This document shows positions 11,102 to 23,316 of a stretch of 64,000 bases of DNA, piece by piece. Origin of the DNA: Niebla homalea (taxonomy: Eukaryota; Ascomycota; Lecanoromycetes; Lecanorales; Ramalinaceae); contig JAHGAU010000002.1 in the NCBI GenBank assembly GCA_019925105.1, positions 2,108,001 through 2,172,000 of the forward strand, given 5' to 3'. Every line of letters begins with the position of its first letter. Position 1 is the first letter of the stretch. Position numbers and translations under genes: made by a program. Under the pieces are notes generated by a model, which did not search any database, had not been told where the DNA came from, and worked only from the letters and a program-made list of their open reading frames with translations.

Positions 11102-12329
11102 AAGCGAAGTATGGCTCATTCGTGACTCAGCGAAAAACATCTGCTTTGCTTCATTTGTTGCTTTGAGCATATTCATACGATAGCATGACGAATATGATTT
11201 TGCTTGCTACTGATCCGTCAGCTTGTTTAGTGCCCTTATTGATACGACTGAAGGTTGTTATGACATCGATTCGATCCTGGCATGGCGAATTGCTCATCGT
11301 ATCTTGTGATATGAGCGTGAAGCCAGGTGCGCACGAACGAAGCTCGTTCATGATACCCACGCTCCCGATCTGTCCTTGGGTTTGGGTACTGGTAAAGAGA
11401 GCTCGGAACACCCACTGCGATTGCCAACGGACTCGGATTTACGATAGGGGAGAAGCAGAGTGCAACCACCTCTGTTAGAGGCATGAAGTGTCACCGTCGA
11501 CTTGCGTGTAGTTGATTGAGTAATCTGAGAGTCCCCCAAGTCTTCCCTCAAAAGTACCACCTTACCGCCTTTCCTGCTACAGATCGATAGCCCACTCATC
11601 GCTGTTGTATCGAGCGCAGATGGGCAAAAAGCCCTAGACAGCCTCGCAAGCATCCTTGGTGGACTTTAGACGTCCTTCCTCTATTCCTTTCGATCACCAC
11701 CTCGACCTTCTCGACCATCTACTGCAACCCACTACGCGCATCCATCTGCCCCGTAGCACGCTTTCTAATGTCCGTATCAACCTCAGCGAAGACAAAACCA
11801 AGCGGACTCCCCCTTCGCGTCCAACTCTGAATGATTGTCGTTGGCTTACTCCTCATACGCCCTGTATTACTTCGACTACAAATTGGGTGGCGACAAGTAC
11901 CCCTACGTCCGTCTTCCTAATGAGGCTCCTGAAGCCGATCTCAGCCGCGGTGTTTGCATCACCAAAGGTCCTCGTATGAGAGATGAGCCGGCCTAAGCTC
12001 GGTCACAACGAGAACACAACCCTCGTTCGCTCATTCATGAGTGCGATTCCATGTGAGCAGCTCCATGTCCACGCTCTAGTGAGTGCCTGCTCCACCTACG
12101 CATGGTTACCTGTCAGCCTAGTGCAAGAATGGTGGTAGTATTGCGGGCATGGAGTGTCACTGAGCCGTCATACGAGCGGTGCCAAGACACTCTCATGACA
12201 CGTGTATATCTCATCACCTTGCCGTATTATCCAGACTAGCCGGGTGTGTCCTGCAGGCATCATTTGTCTTCTTATAGATTCTTCATAGATCATACTCAAT
12301 CCATACTACTCCATTACACTCATGCGTCC
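11102..12329. other. intergenic with scattered coding-like fragments
   Basis: Three short stretches read like protein in different frames: about 11398-11465 (TPTAIANGLGFTIGEKQSA), about 11579-11665 (SPLIAVVSSADGQKALDSL) and about 11838-11996 (YALYYFDYKLGGDKYPYVRL, then a stop). They cannot be joined without frameshifts and match no family I know. A decayed gene is the likeliest reading. Confidence 0.28.
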
Positions 12330-12611
12330 ATGCCTGTGAAGTTACCTCACGTGACCCATGCGGATGCTTACGTCAAGGAGCGACAGTGCGAGGCCCCCAT
12401 CGGACGACTCAGGCTTTCCATGCTCAGTGGAATGAAAATCATCGTCCAATATGGTGGTGCTGTCACCGAGAATGTTGAGACACCTGTACTCGGCGGAATT
12501 GAAGAGAAGTACCATTGGCCTCTTCCCCAGCTTGGATCCACTTTCTGGAAGGATACTTACAAGAACAAGGAAGGCATCACTATCAAGCTTGACTTGCTGG
12601 ATGAGGAATGA
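12330..12611 (+). CDS. small hypothetical protein
   Basis: 93 residues if started at the second ATG (12330, MPVKLPHVTH); the frame opens earlier at 12246, but that part is not protein-like. There is a mixed hydrophobic/charged body and a C-terminus ending in KLDLLDEE, with no signal peptide, membrane segment or recognisable motif. It could be the last exon of the decayed reading upstream rather than an independent gene. Confidence 0.3.
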   Translation: MPVKLPHVTHADAYVKERQCEAPIGRLRLSMLSGMKIIVQYGGAVTENVETPVLGGIEEKYHWPLPQLGSTFWKDTYKNKEGITIKLDLLDEE

Positions 12612-13366
12612 AATGCCGGGGTTTCAGGTTTCTCCTTCGTCCGATCGTTTGTATGTCCTTGCTGGATGTCTTTCTCACATCAAGTAACTTCGGCGCATTG
12701 TTTCTGCTTTTGGTCTCTGGAGAATTGACCGCTTGGGAGATTCGAATGAGAGGGGCGTCATGCTTTCTGAGACAATGCCCCCAGTCTTCACGAGAGCATC
12801 CGGGTACTGGAAGTATGCAGGGCACATAGTAGTACATGCAGGGTACATCCCATCGGCCGTTACAGTGGGTGCTAGGTTGACTTTGGTGACAGAACCGCAG
12901 GGTCGGGACTAAGATTGACAGGAGCGGACATGCAGGGCACGCCCGGCTCTCACGCGCTAACCCCCACACCCCTTGAAGCAAAGGGCCATTCCTCAACACC
13001 ACGACAACAGCGCTTCGATATAACGTTATACTGCTGGCGAAATTCCAATCGGACCTTGCGAAGTGACTCGCCTTTTCTCATTAGCTTCCAGGACCCCCCG
13101 AAGTACAGGAAAACTTGGTCAAGTAAAGCCACGCAAAAACTGAAAATCCAGGAAAACTCATATTCGGAGTGACACTCTTCGTTTCTTGATTGGAATGTCG
13201 ATGATGGTGGGTAGGCATTTGCCATCCCTATGCTTTGGTGTGGGGCAAAGGAGCCTCTGCGTGCTCAATGTTCAAGAATCACAGAGGATCAAGCTGATCT
13301 ATCCCTAGTATGATAAAAGCCTTCCTGACCTGCCAGCTCCCTTAGCTTCCTGAAGGCGCAATGCTT
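12612..13366. other. intergenic, no supported gene
   Basis: Normal base composition, and only overlapping ORFs of 139 codons or fewer. This is the 3' flank of the serine hydrolase gene. Confidence 0.45.
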
Positions 13367-14327
13367 CTATGTAACCTTCCGAATTTTTTTCCGTAGCAAA
13401 TTGCAGAGATCGTCCACGATCTTCTTCTCCCTACCAGGAGACTTGTTAGCTTTGACGCCAATGAGCAGAGTTGGCCAGACGTCGTCGATGAAGAGCAACT
13501 TCTGAGAGGAGTTCCAAATGTGTACAGCTTACCAAATCAATTGATGTCCGCGTCCATGGTCAAAGATCTCTGCATCATCTGGGTCACATAGATTATATAG
13601 AGCTAAGGCGAAGTCGATCAAAGGGTCTGCGGAGCCAAGGATATGGACTGTAGAGAGCTGAAAGATTTGGCCCACGGTGTCAGCCAGCAGCAACCCGGAG
13701 TCCTTCAAGTCGAAAGGAGGCGATCCGCAAAAGAAGACAGCCATTTTGAACATGCTGGGCACACCATTCTCCCGGCTTCTGCTGATGTTATCGACCAGCA
13801 AAGTAGCGGCAACAGCAGCACCGAGAGAAAACCCAAGGACCGCATCAAAGGGACCTTCCGACTCCAGGAGCTTGTTGAGCCAAGCTATGTCTTTCTTGTA
13901 CCCTTCCCTATTGAAAGTCATGTCCCCGGATGCATCGAGGTTCCGCATCGTTTCCTCGGGCGTAGTGCCATATTGCTCAGATTTTTGGGTGACCCAAGTG
14001 GCTTCCAAGTCCGCAACGTTGAAATCGGTGTAGAAGGAGTAATTTGGTGGGGGGCCGAAATACTCTGTGTAACCCCGTGGGGGTGGTACTTCGTAAGTCC
14101 CTTGTATGAATCGAAATTCTGCTGTGCCATCCTGTTCCAGATTGTGAACGATCGGTACTAAGGCGGTACGAGTCAGATCAAATGTCTGCCGCTGACCGGT
14201 GACGTGACTCACGGATCTGTATTCTAAAATTCTAGGAAATGATTAGCATGCGTCTTCCATGTAGCTGCTCCGGAAGGTTTCAAACATCAGCACTCGAAGC
14301 ACCACCACAAAAAGCAAGGATTCTCAT
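13367..14327 (-). CDS. FSH-family serine hydrolase (LovG-like candidate PKS thioesterase)
   Basis: Spliced from four exons on the minus strand: 14286-14327, 14213-14231, 13533-14157 and 13367-13430, with introns of 54, 55 and 102 nt (donors GTTTGA, GTGAGT, GTAAGC; acceptors CCTAG, CTTAG, GGTAG). The product is 249 residues, the usual FSH length (PF03959). It starts MRILAFCGGASSAD followed by NFRIQI, the canonical FSH opening. The nucleophile elbow is GFSLG (Ser131); Asp198 (GSADP) and His225 (HGRGHQ) complete the alpha/beta-hydrolase triad. The usual oxyanion LCLHG is LAFCG here. Family members such as LovG release polyketides from reducing synthases. The gene is divergent from the PKS with 307 bp between starts, and that PKS has no thioesterase of its own, so it probably hydrolyses the PKS-bound product. 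Cytoplasmic; no signal peptide. Confidence 0.85.
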
Positions 14328-14634
14328 CTTCACACGTTGGGAACTCCGACGGGAAGTCTATTTGCTACCAAAGTAAAGCGAAAAAGAAACAGTAAGGGCA
14401 AGCATAGGATATAAAGGTACGATCACGATGCATCCCATCAGCCATCACCCAAAAAGACCTTCATGCAAGGGTCCAAAAAGCTCTCACCAGGAATGGAGCA
14501 GAGGACTAGCTTATCACTTGGCAATGATAAACGTGCCGAGCCTCGCTTGCTAGTCCCCCTTTCCACGATTCTTTCAGTCAAGCTTCTCTCCAGATTAGCT
14601 CACGCCAAGCCCAAAGGTATCAAGATAGAGAAGA
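14328..14634. promoter_or_regulatory. divergent promoter between hydrolase and PKS
   Basis: 307 bp separate the two start codons, so both genes are probably controlled together. A TATAAA (14410-14415, plus strand) lies 220 nt upstream of the PKS ATG. I could not identify a palindromic cluster-regulator site by eye. Confidence 0.55.
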
Positions 14635-17600
14635 ATGGCCCCACAATCACCTGCGGGTGGTGGCAGTATACAAACAGATAACGCCTCAACGGTGGTAAAC
14701 GGAACTTCTAAGCCATGGCCGGAGCCAGTCCCCATCGCTATCATTGGCATGGCATGTAGAACACCTGGTAAAGTGTCAAGTCCAGAGGGTCTCTGGGAGA
14801 TGTGTGCTCAAGGCCGGAGCGGATGGTCAAAAGTCCCACATAGCCGATTCAACCACGAAGCTTTCTACCATCCTAATCCAGGAAAAGCCGGATGCGTATG
14901 AGCTCCACCTTCAACTTCTCATTCCAACTCATAGTGTTACAGTTGAATCCAAAGGGTGGCCACTTCTTGAACGACGACATCGCTTGCTTTGACAATTCCT
15001 TCTTCCGGATCTCCGATAAAGAAGCAGCTGTGAGTAGGTCATCTTCATGTTCCCAGCCGTCAAGAGAGATATGGAAGCTTTCATCGGGTAGAGAGCTACT
15101 AAATGAATGGACCAGGCCATCGATCCGCAGCAAAGAATAATGCTTGAGTGTGCTTTCGAGGCGATTGAAAACGGTGTGTCTGGACCAGTCAGAAAACTTG
15201 TTCGAATTATACTGAAGCCAATGAAGCGAGTCTTGGGTTACACTCACTGGCTGGGAAAGATGTTGGAGTATTCACCGCCCAGTCTTTCTCCGAATATGCC
15301 GTCCAGCTTTTGCGCGACTCTGAAACCCTGCCAATGTTCAAGGCGACAGGATGCGCTGACGCTCTGATGTCCAACCGCATATCGTATGCCTTCGACTTGC
15401 GAGGTCCCAGTCTGACTGTAGACACCGCTTGTTCTTCAAGCCTAACGGCGATACACCTAGCATGCCAGAGCCTCCGAATTGGAGAATCAAGGATGGCTGT
15501 TGCTGGGGGCTGTCATCTTAATTTGACACCGGATGATTTCATTTCTTTTTCCATGTCCAGGTCAGAACTCTACACGTTTAACTTGTTTTCATTTTGGCTG
15601 ATCAAGTAGTCTGCTCTCTGACCATGGCAAATCGATGGCGTTCGACAGTCGAGCTACCGGCGGTTTTGGTCGTGGTGAAGGCGTCGGCTGCGTCATTCTG
15701 AAGCCTCTTGATGACGCCATTCGGGACAATGACAAAATCCGCGCAGTCATTAAGAATAGCGGGATTAATCAAGACGGGAAGACCGTCGGGATTACGATGC
15801 CGAACGTCGATGCTCAGCAAGCTCTCGCTCAAGCTGTCTACAAAGCCGCTGGGCTCAACCCTTTGGAGACTGAATACGTAGAGTGCCACGGGACTGGTGA
15901 GTTTTCCTTTCATGTAAGCAGCAACGAAAACAGACAAATATTGATTAGCAAAGGCACGGCTGTCGGGGATCCTATTGAGGCTGCTGCTATTGGCGCTGTC
16001 CTTGGTCGCTCTGTCAATTGCAAGCATCCACTATATATTGGCTCCGTGAAGTCCAATATTGGCCATTTGGAGGGAGCCAGTGGTGTTGTGGCTATTATCA
16101 AAGCGGCCCTGATGTTGGAGAAAGGCTTTCTGTTGCCCAATTGCGACTTTCAAAGCCCGAATCCTACAATCCCGTTCGAAAGTTGGAACATGAAGGTGCT
16201 TCAAAAAATCCACGACTTCATTTTGACCATGTGTACTTACTATGAAACAGGTCCTTTCTAAGCAGATAGTGTGGCCTCGAAGAAAGGCACGTCGAGCTTC
16301 AATTAACAACTTCGGATTTGGGGGTTCCAATGCTCACTTTATCTTGGAGCAAGCTCCTAAACTAGAAGCCGTCGATCCCAGCAACGCTTTCATGGCTGAG
16401 CATCATCACTACCAACAACGGATCGCTGAAATGATTAAGCCCGAGTCGGGACTGGGAAGATCGAGGCGCCTGATCGTTTTGTCAGCAAACAGTGAGGCCT
16501 CAGTGAAAGCTCAAGCTAGAAGCCTTGCCCATTACCTCAAACACAAGCCTGAACTCCTCTATCGAAGTATCTTCAGCAGCTTGGCACTGACACTACAACG
16601 GCGATCTATGTTCCAATGGCGGATCGTGATCAACGCGACATCCCAAGCTGGCACATTCGAAGCTCTGGACAACAAAGATGTAATTCCACTTCGGAGTACA
16701 CGTGAACCAAAGATAGGTTTCATCTTCACAGGCCAGGGGGCCCAGTGGTATGATACCCAGACACGCTGAGAGCGCCCCTTTTCTCAGTGTGATAATGACT
16801 GTGATTAGGAACGCAATGGGTCGCGAGTTGATGCGCACTTATCCGGTGTATCTAGAATATTTACTGCGTGCAGCTGACGTTTTGGCGAAGCATGACTGCC
16901 CATGGTCGTTGATCGGTGAGTTTATTACTCCTTAATAGCCCTCGAAACTCATGGTATTCCAGAGGAACTCTCGAAGTGCGAGGAATCATCTCTTCTCCGC
17001 AATGCCTACATGGCACAGCCGAGCTGTACTGCCGTTCAGATGGCTCTAGTCAACCTGTTCCGCTCCTGGAACATTATCCCAGTTGGAGTCGTGGGCCATT
17101 CAAGTGGAGAGATCGCAGCCGCATATGCTGCTGGAGCTATTACGTTTGAGACGGGTATACTGCTCGCATACCACAGAGGAACAGCCGCAAGTCAACTACT
17201 TCACCAATTTCCGGAAGCCAGAGGCGCAATGCTGGCAATTGGAGGGTCCCAAGCTGAGATCAACACTTTCGTCAAGATTCATTGCACTCAAGATACAGTC
17301 AAAGCGTGCATCAACAGCCCAGCTAGCGTCACCATATCAGGCGATGAAATGGAGATTGACAGATTAGACAAAGCTGCTCAGGAGAGAGGCTTATTCAGCA
17401 GGAAGTTACAAACGGATGTTGCCTACCATTCCCACCATATGCTTCTTATTGCTGATTACTACCGCGATCATATTGGTGAGATAGCGCCAAGCGACCTGTC
17501 TGACGTGGATTTCCATTCGTCCCTTCTTGGGAGAAAACTCGCGAAAAAGGATTCACTCGGAAGGGAATACTGGGTCAAGAACTTGACGTCCCCTGTGCTC

Positions 17601-20600
17601 TTTTCCGATGCTTTGGAGAGTTTGTGCAGCCTGGCTTCCGGGCCAGACAAGCAACCTGACTTTGTTATCGAGATTGGACCTCACAGTGCACTCAAGGGTC
17701 CTATTCGGGATACCCTCAGTACCAAGCTGTCCACGTCGGCCAAACCTGAGTATCTACCGTCACTAGTCAGGTTTGAAGACTCTGTTTCTACGATGTTACA
17801 AACAGCTGCACAACTGATCATAAGGGGATGTCGTCTAAATCTCTCTGCGATAAATTTTCCGACCAAAGATCCTCACCAACCCACGATACTTACCGACCTT
17901 AAGACCTATGCATGGGATCACTCAAAGACACACTGGTACGAGTCTCGAATTGCCCGGGGTTACCGCCTACGACGTGGGGTACGGAACGACGTTCTGGGTG
18001 TCCCGGCCTCGGATCTTAACGACCTTGAGCCTCACTGGAGGAACGTCATCAGGATCGAAGACCTGCCATGGTTGGAACAACACAAAGTCCAAGGAGTCGT
18101 TGTGTACCCCATGAGCGGTTTCGTCTGCATGGCTATCGAAGCGATGAAATCCCGAGCAGAGTCTAGAGGGCGGGAGATTGGTCGTTACTTGATGCGAGAG
18201 ATCCACGCGACGCAGCCACTAATTGTTCCCCTCGATACACCTGTGGAGACGATTGTGATTCTAAGGCCCTACAATGAAAGCGCTACAGCTTCATCGGACA
18301 AATGGGACGAGTTCCGCATACAATCCTGGACTACTAATCAAGGATGGAATGAGCATTGCAGAGGACTGGTAGCCGTTGAACCGAACAGTGCCAGGCCTCA
18401 AAAAGATGACCTCATTGCTGGAATTCGCGCCAAGTGTACCTCCGAAGTCCAAGCTTCAGGGATCTATGACATGCTGAGCAAAATGGACATTGCTTACGGT
18501 CCCCTCTTTATGGGCATTGACAACCTGACTGCGGGGCCTCAGCACGCGGCGGGCACCCTCACAGTCGCAGACACTGTTGCGTTAATGCCATACAGTTACG
18601 AGACCCCTACAGTCATCCATCCTGTGACGTTGGACAAGTGCTTCCAGTTCATCTGGCCCACTGTGACTGGAGGTAGTCTGAACCTCAAGGCTTTATATCT
18701 ACCATCATCGGTAAGAAGCTTAACCACATCTGGCCAGTTGCCAAGTGTACCAGGAGTGAGGCTTCAGGTATGTGGACGCCAAGTCCAAACTCCCACGCCA
18801 GCAAAGAAATTGGCCGCTTCGCTATTCGTCAAAGATAACGAACAAGAGCGCTCCGAATTTGCCATTGAGATAGATGGTCTGACCTTGACGCGTATTTCGG
18901 ACGAACAGACCGCGCAGAGAAAATCTCGACTGGCTTACAAACTCGAGTGGAGACCAGATATTGAGTTCTTGAGTTCCCAAAAATTTCAGAACTTACATCA
19001 ATCATCGGCACCAAGTACTGAGGTGCTGAATGAGCCCCTCATCCTGGAGCAGGCATCTCTGATCTTCTTTCGGAGGGCTATAAGCCAGGTGACGCAAAAG
19101 CACATAGGGGACATGCAACCTCATCATCAGAAGCTGTACCATTGGATGAATCACATCTGTGGCCTTGGGAACGATAGCTCAACCTTACTTCAAAGCCATA
19201 AAATTTTCCCATCAGATGAAGAATGTCTGGACCAAGCCTTTCGATTGTGCGGCTCCAGAGGTGAGCTGACCTGTCTGTTGGGCCAAAATTTACCAGCTAT
19301 GCTGCGTGGAGAAATTGACCCCCTCTCTCTACTGCTTCGAGATGACCTCTTGAAAGAGTATTATAGCTCGCAAGACAGCATCAGCAGGTGCTACCACACC
19401 GCTTGTCAGTATGTCGACTTGATCGCCCATCAAAATCCTGCATTGAGAATATTGGAGATTGGAGCAGGCACGGGTGGAGCAACCTCCCCTATACTTGAGA
19501 CACTAGGTGGTGAAGATTGTAAGAAGCCACGATCCCTACAGTATGACTACACAGATATCTCGGCCGGCTTTTTCGATGCTGCCAAAGAAAGATTCAAGCC
19601 CTGGAGTTCACTCATGCGCTATCGGATCCTCGATATCGAGAAGGAATTGTCAGATCAGGGATTTGCTACAGAGAAATACGATATGGTTGTTGCAGCTAAT
19701 GTCTTGCATGCAACGCGTCTGCTCGTGAGCACGATGAAGAACGTGCACAAGCTGCTGAAGCCTGGCGGGAAATTGATCCTGATCGAGGAGACCGTATCAG
19801 CGCTCCGCAGGTTTCCCTTTGCGACCCTACCAGGATGGTGGCTAAGTATGTCCCAAGGACCAAGCGAGAAGGGAGCTTGCTAATGTACCGCAGGCCAAGA
19901 AGATGATCGTCGGAACGGGCCCCTAATCTCAGAGCCGCAGTGGGATGCTGTGTTGAAAGATGCTGGGTTTTCTGGCCTTGACATTTGCCTTCAGGATTAC
20001 CCTGCCAACCCAGCTCATAGTGGTAAGACCGATCCCCCGCCCAGATCGTGCTCGAGTTGGTTGTGCTAACTTTTGACCAGGTAGCATCATGCTGTCGACG
20101 GCTCAAGCGGATCAAAGATCTGAGCCTCTTGGTGACATAGTCTTTATCACCAGTGCAGAATCAAATGAGCTCCCATTGACAGAGATGAAATCTTCATTTC
20201 AAAAATTTACAGCTCGGCCTCCAATCTCCTGCTCCTTCGAAGAGGCGACATTGCTTGACCTCGGTCGGACAACGTGCATTTTTATAGATGATCCTCAGTC
20301 TCCAATCCTGACCAATCCTAGTGATTCTCAACTCGAGCAGATCAAGCGGCTTTGTCTGGCGCAAGGAGTGATGTGGGTGACTTTAGACGCAGTGCAGACG
20401 CCAAATACCCCGGACTCGGCTATGATATCTGGTCTGGCGAGAAGCTTGAGGTCGGAAAACACCGCCACAAAATTGGTGGTGCTGCATTGCAGTAAAGACT
20501 GGACGAACCTGGTCGACGTTTCGCATCAAGTATACCGGAAGATTTTCCTCAACGGCACCCCGCATGAAGAATTGGACTTTGAGTACATGGAGCACGAAGG

Positions 20601-22988
20601 ATCGTTATACGTTCCTCGCTTGTACGAGGACGACGAACGAGAAGACATGGTCATCAAGCATGGCCGTCTTCCCACACCTGAAACACAGCCATTTCTACAG
20701 CCAGATCGTGCTCTGACTTTGCGACACGATGGTACTGGAATGGTAAGCGGGCTTTACTTCGACGACCAGATGATCATGACATCCCCTCCAGACAAAAGTA
20801 AGATCCGCATAGAGGTCAAGGCAATGGGAGTGAATTTCAAAGACGTCATGGTAACGCTTGGTCAAGTCGAAGGCTTCCTGGGCCATGATTGCAGCGGCAT
20901 TGTCACTGAGATAGGGAGTGGCGTTACAAATCTGTGTGTCGGTGATCGCGTCTGCGCTCTGGGACGGGAGACCTTCTCAACCATGCTTGAATGCGACACC
21001 CTCATGGCCATCATCAAGATCCCTAATGAAATGTCGTTCTCAGATGCAGCATCGATTCCGGCGGTTTTCTGCACAGCATATTACTCTTTGGTCACCGTTG
21101 CAAAGCTCCAACGAGGTGAAAGCGTCCTTATCCATGCTGCTGCGGGAGGCGTGGGACAGGCGGCAATAATGATTGCGCAAGCGGTCGGCGCTGAGATCTA
21201 TGCTACTGTTGGGCACGAGACGAAGAAGGAGCATTTGATCGCTGTCTACGGACTGCGCAGTGATCGGATTTTCTCCAGCCGCAGTCCGGACTTCGGTCAA
21301 GAATTGCGCGATGCAACAGATCAGAGAGGGATCGATGTCGTGTTGAACTCTCTCGGCGGAGATCTCTTGAGAATCAGCTGGGAGAGCCTTGCCAAATTCG
21401 GACGCTTTGTCGAGATTGGCAGAAGAGACATTGACCGAAACAGTCGTCTGGACATGGCGACCTTCTCGAAATCCATCACTTTCGCCTCTGTGGACTTGGA
21501 GCTGCTTCGGGATGAGAAACCGCTGTTGACGCAGAACATATTAGCTGAAGTGATGAGCCTCTTCCAGTGCGGGAAAGCTAGGACGGTAACACCAGTAACA
21601 GTGTTCTCAATTGAAGCCCTCGACTCGGCTCTTCATGGACTTCAAAGTGGCAAGGTGATGGGGAAAGCCGTTATTGAACCGTTTCCCAATCAGAAAGTAC
21701 AGGTAAGGTTGATGGGCTCCACCGAGGAATGGAAAGAGATTAATCCTGTTCTAGGCTATGCCCACTATCTCTAGACATCCTCTGATACGCTCCGATGCCA
21801 CATATCTCATCACAGGTGGACTTGGAGGCCTCGGAAGGAGTCTTACAAGATGGCTGGCCCAGCAAGGCGCGAAATCGGTCGTCTTGCTCTCCCGCTCAGG
21901 TCCTACGAGTGCTAATGCAAAATTCGTGAAAAAAGACTTGAGCTCCATTGATATCAACATTTGCATACTACAATGTGACGTTGGGAATGTGACTCAGGTG
22001 CGAGAAGCCATTGCAGTTTGCTCGCAGTCGATGCCGCCGATACGTGGAGTCATCCATGGAGCTATGGTTCTGCACGTATGTTGCTGTGTCCTTCTCAGAG
22101 CAGAATTTGCCGGCTAACATGGAGAATCAGGATAAATTGTTTGAGCAAACTCGTATCGAAGAATACAGGGCCATCGTGAAACCAAAGGTTCAGGGCGCGT
22201 GGAATCTGCACCACGCTTTGCCCCAAGCAGAGCTGGACTTCTTCATCATGCTTTCGTCAGCGGCCGGACTCTTTGGTACACGCGGGCAAGCCGTCTACGC
22301 CGGTACCAGCACCTTCTTGGGCGGATTCGCCGGCTGGCGGCAAGCGCAAGGTTTGCCGGCCAGCACGATCCATCTCAGCGCCGTTGGCGAAGTGGGCTAC
22401 GTGGCCGAGAGAGCAGACCGGCAGGCCGCCATCAGCTCCACCTATGGGGACAAGATGCTGACGGAACGCGAATTCCTCGCGTTCTTCCGCGCCGCGATTG
22501 AGAACCAGCATTCTCACCCGGAGATCTATACGTGCCCCGAATTGGGTAGCGCTTCTTCGGGTGCCGCTCAGCCTTACTGGGCATCTGACGCCAAATTCGC
22601 CCACCTGCGCCGCGCGACCATTGCCGGTCAAGAAGGAGAGCCCGTGGCGGTTGATCAGGCGCTCCAGTCTCTGGCGCATTTGCTGCAGAACGCCGATTCG
22701 CTGGAGGCGGCTCACGGGGCAATTTCCGGCCGCCTCAAGGCCAAGCTGTGCTCCTTACTCATGGTCCCGGAAGAGGATCTGGATCCGAACAAGGCCATTG
22801 TCACGTATGGCTTGGATTCGCTGGTCGCGGTTGAATTCCGAAACTGGATCGCCAAGGAGGTGGGTGCGAGAGTTCAGCTGAGGGAATTTTTGACGAGTAA
22901 GAACTGGGGCACCATGGTGGCAATGATAGCCTCGAGGTCGAATCTGATAGATCACAAGCGTTACGGGCAGGTCAACGGAAGTGGATAG
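14635..22988 (+). CDS. highly reducing type I polyketide synthase (KS-MAT-DH-CMeT-ER-KR-ACP)
   Basis: Thirteen exons: 14635-14895, 14943-15029, 15116-15173, 15227-15560, 15610-15896, 15954-16195, 16251-16747, 16809-16915, 16963-19845, 19894-20022, 20081-21702, 21755-22075 and 22131-22988. They total 7,686 nt, or 2,561 residues, in frame throughout. [10 protein letters not shown] with Cys204, His340 (ECHGT), His380 (SNIGHLEG). MAT: GHSSGE with Ser671. DH: His998 (WLEQHKVQG) and Asp1182 (HPVTLDK). C-methyltransferase: LEIGAGTGG near 1455 and [13 protein letters not shown], apparently intact. [12 protein letters not shown] near 1980. [10 protein letters not shown] near 2190 and SSAAG..QAVYAG. 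ACP: GLDSL with Ser2506. All catalytic residues are visible, so it should build a methylated, fully reducible chain from malonyl-CoA using SAM and NADPH. There is no thioesterase or reductase domain at the C-terminus, so release needs a partner, probably the adjacent FSH hydrolase. The product cannot be predicted. GC content rises sharply from about 22.2 kb. Confidence 0.93.
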
Positions 22989-23316
22989 CTGGAGGTTTTT
23001 AAACGGTCACAATTTCCGGGATTGTCATGAGCCCTAATTCTTATGTTTAAGCTGCTGCTTGTGATTCTCCAAAAAGTGTTCTCATATAGCTGTCTGGTAT
23101 CTTCATAGACAATTGAGCCCCCATATCGCCAACATCTGACTTGAGAGAGAGAAGGTCCCTAGCTAGGAGAAAGCACCTGAAGATGGTCACTTCAACGTAA
23201 AGGTATGGGGTGCGGACTACACTCAGAAGACGTTCTGACGCTTTCCCAACAGGAAAGCAGATGCTGCGTCTCCACGTCACATCCCACTTTGTCTCTGGTT
23301 AGTGGCTGTTGGCCGT
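22989..23316. other. 3' region between convergent PKS and membrane-protein genes
   Basis: 328 bp between two stop codons; no ORF of interest. It should hold both transcription terminators. Confidence 0.5.

Noticed and set aside
15897..15953. Reading through this stretch as PKS coding sequence (the frame stays open)
   Set aside because: It interrupts the invariant KS HGTGTxxGDPIE motif; GTGAGT and AAAG borders define a 57-nt intron that happens to be a multiple of three.
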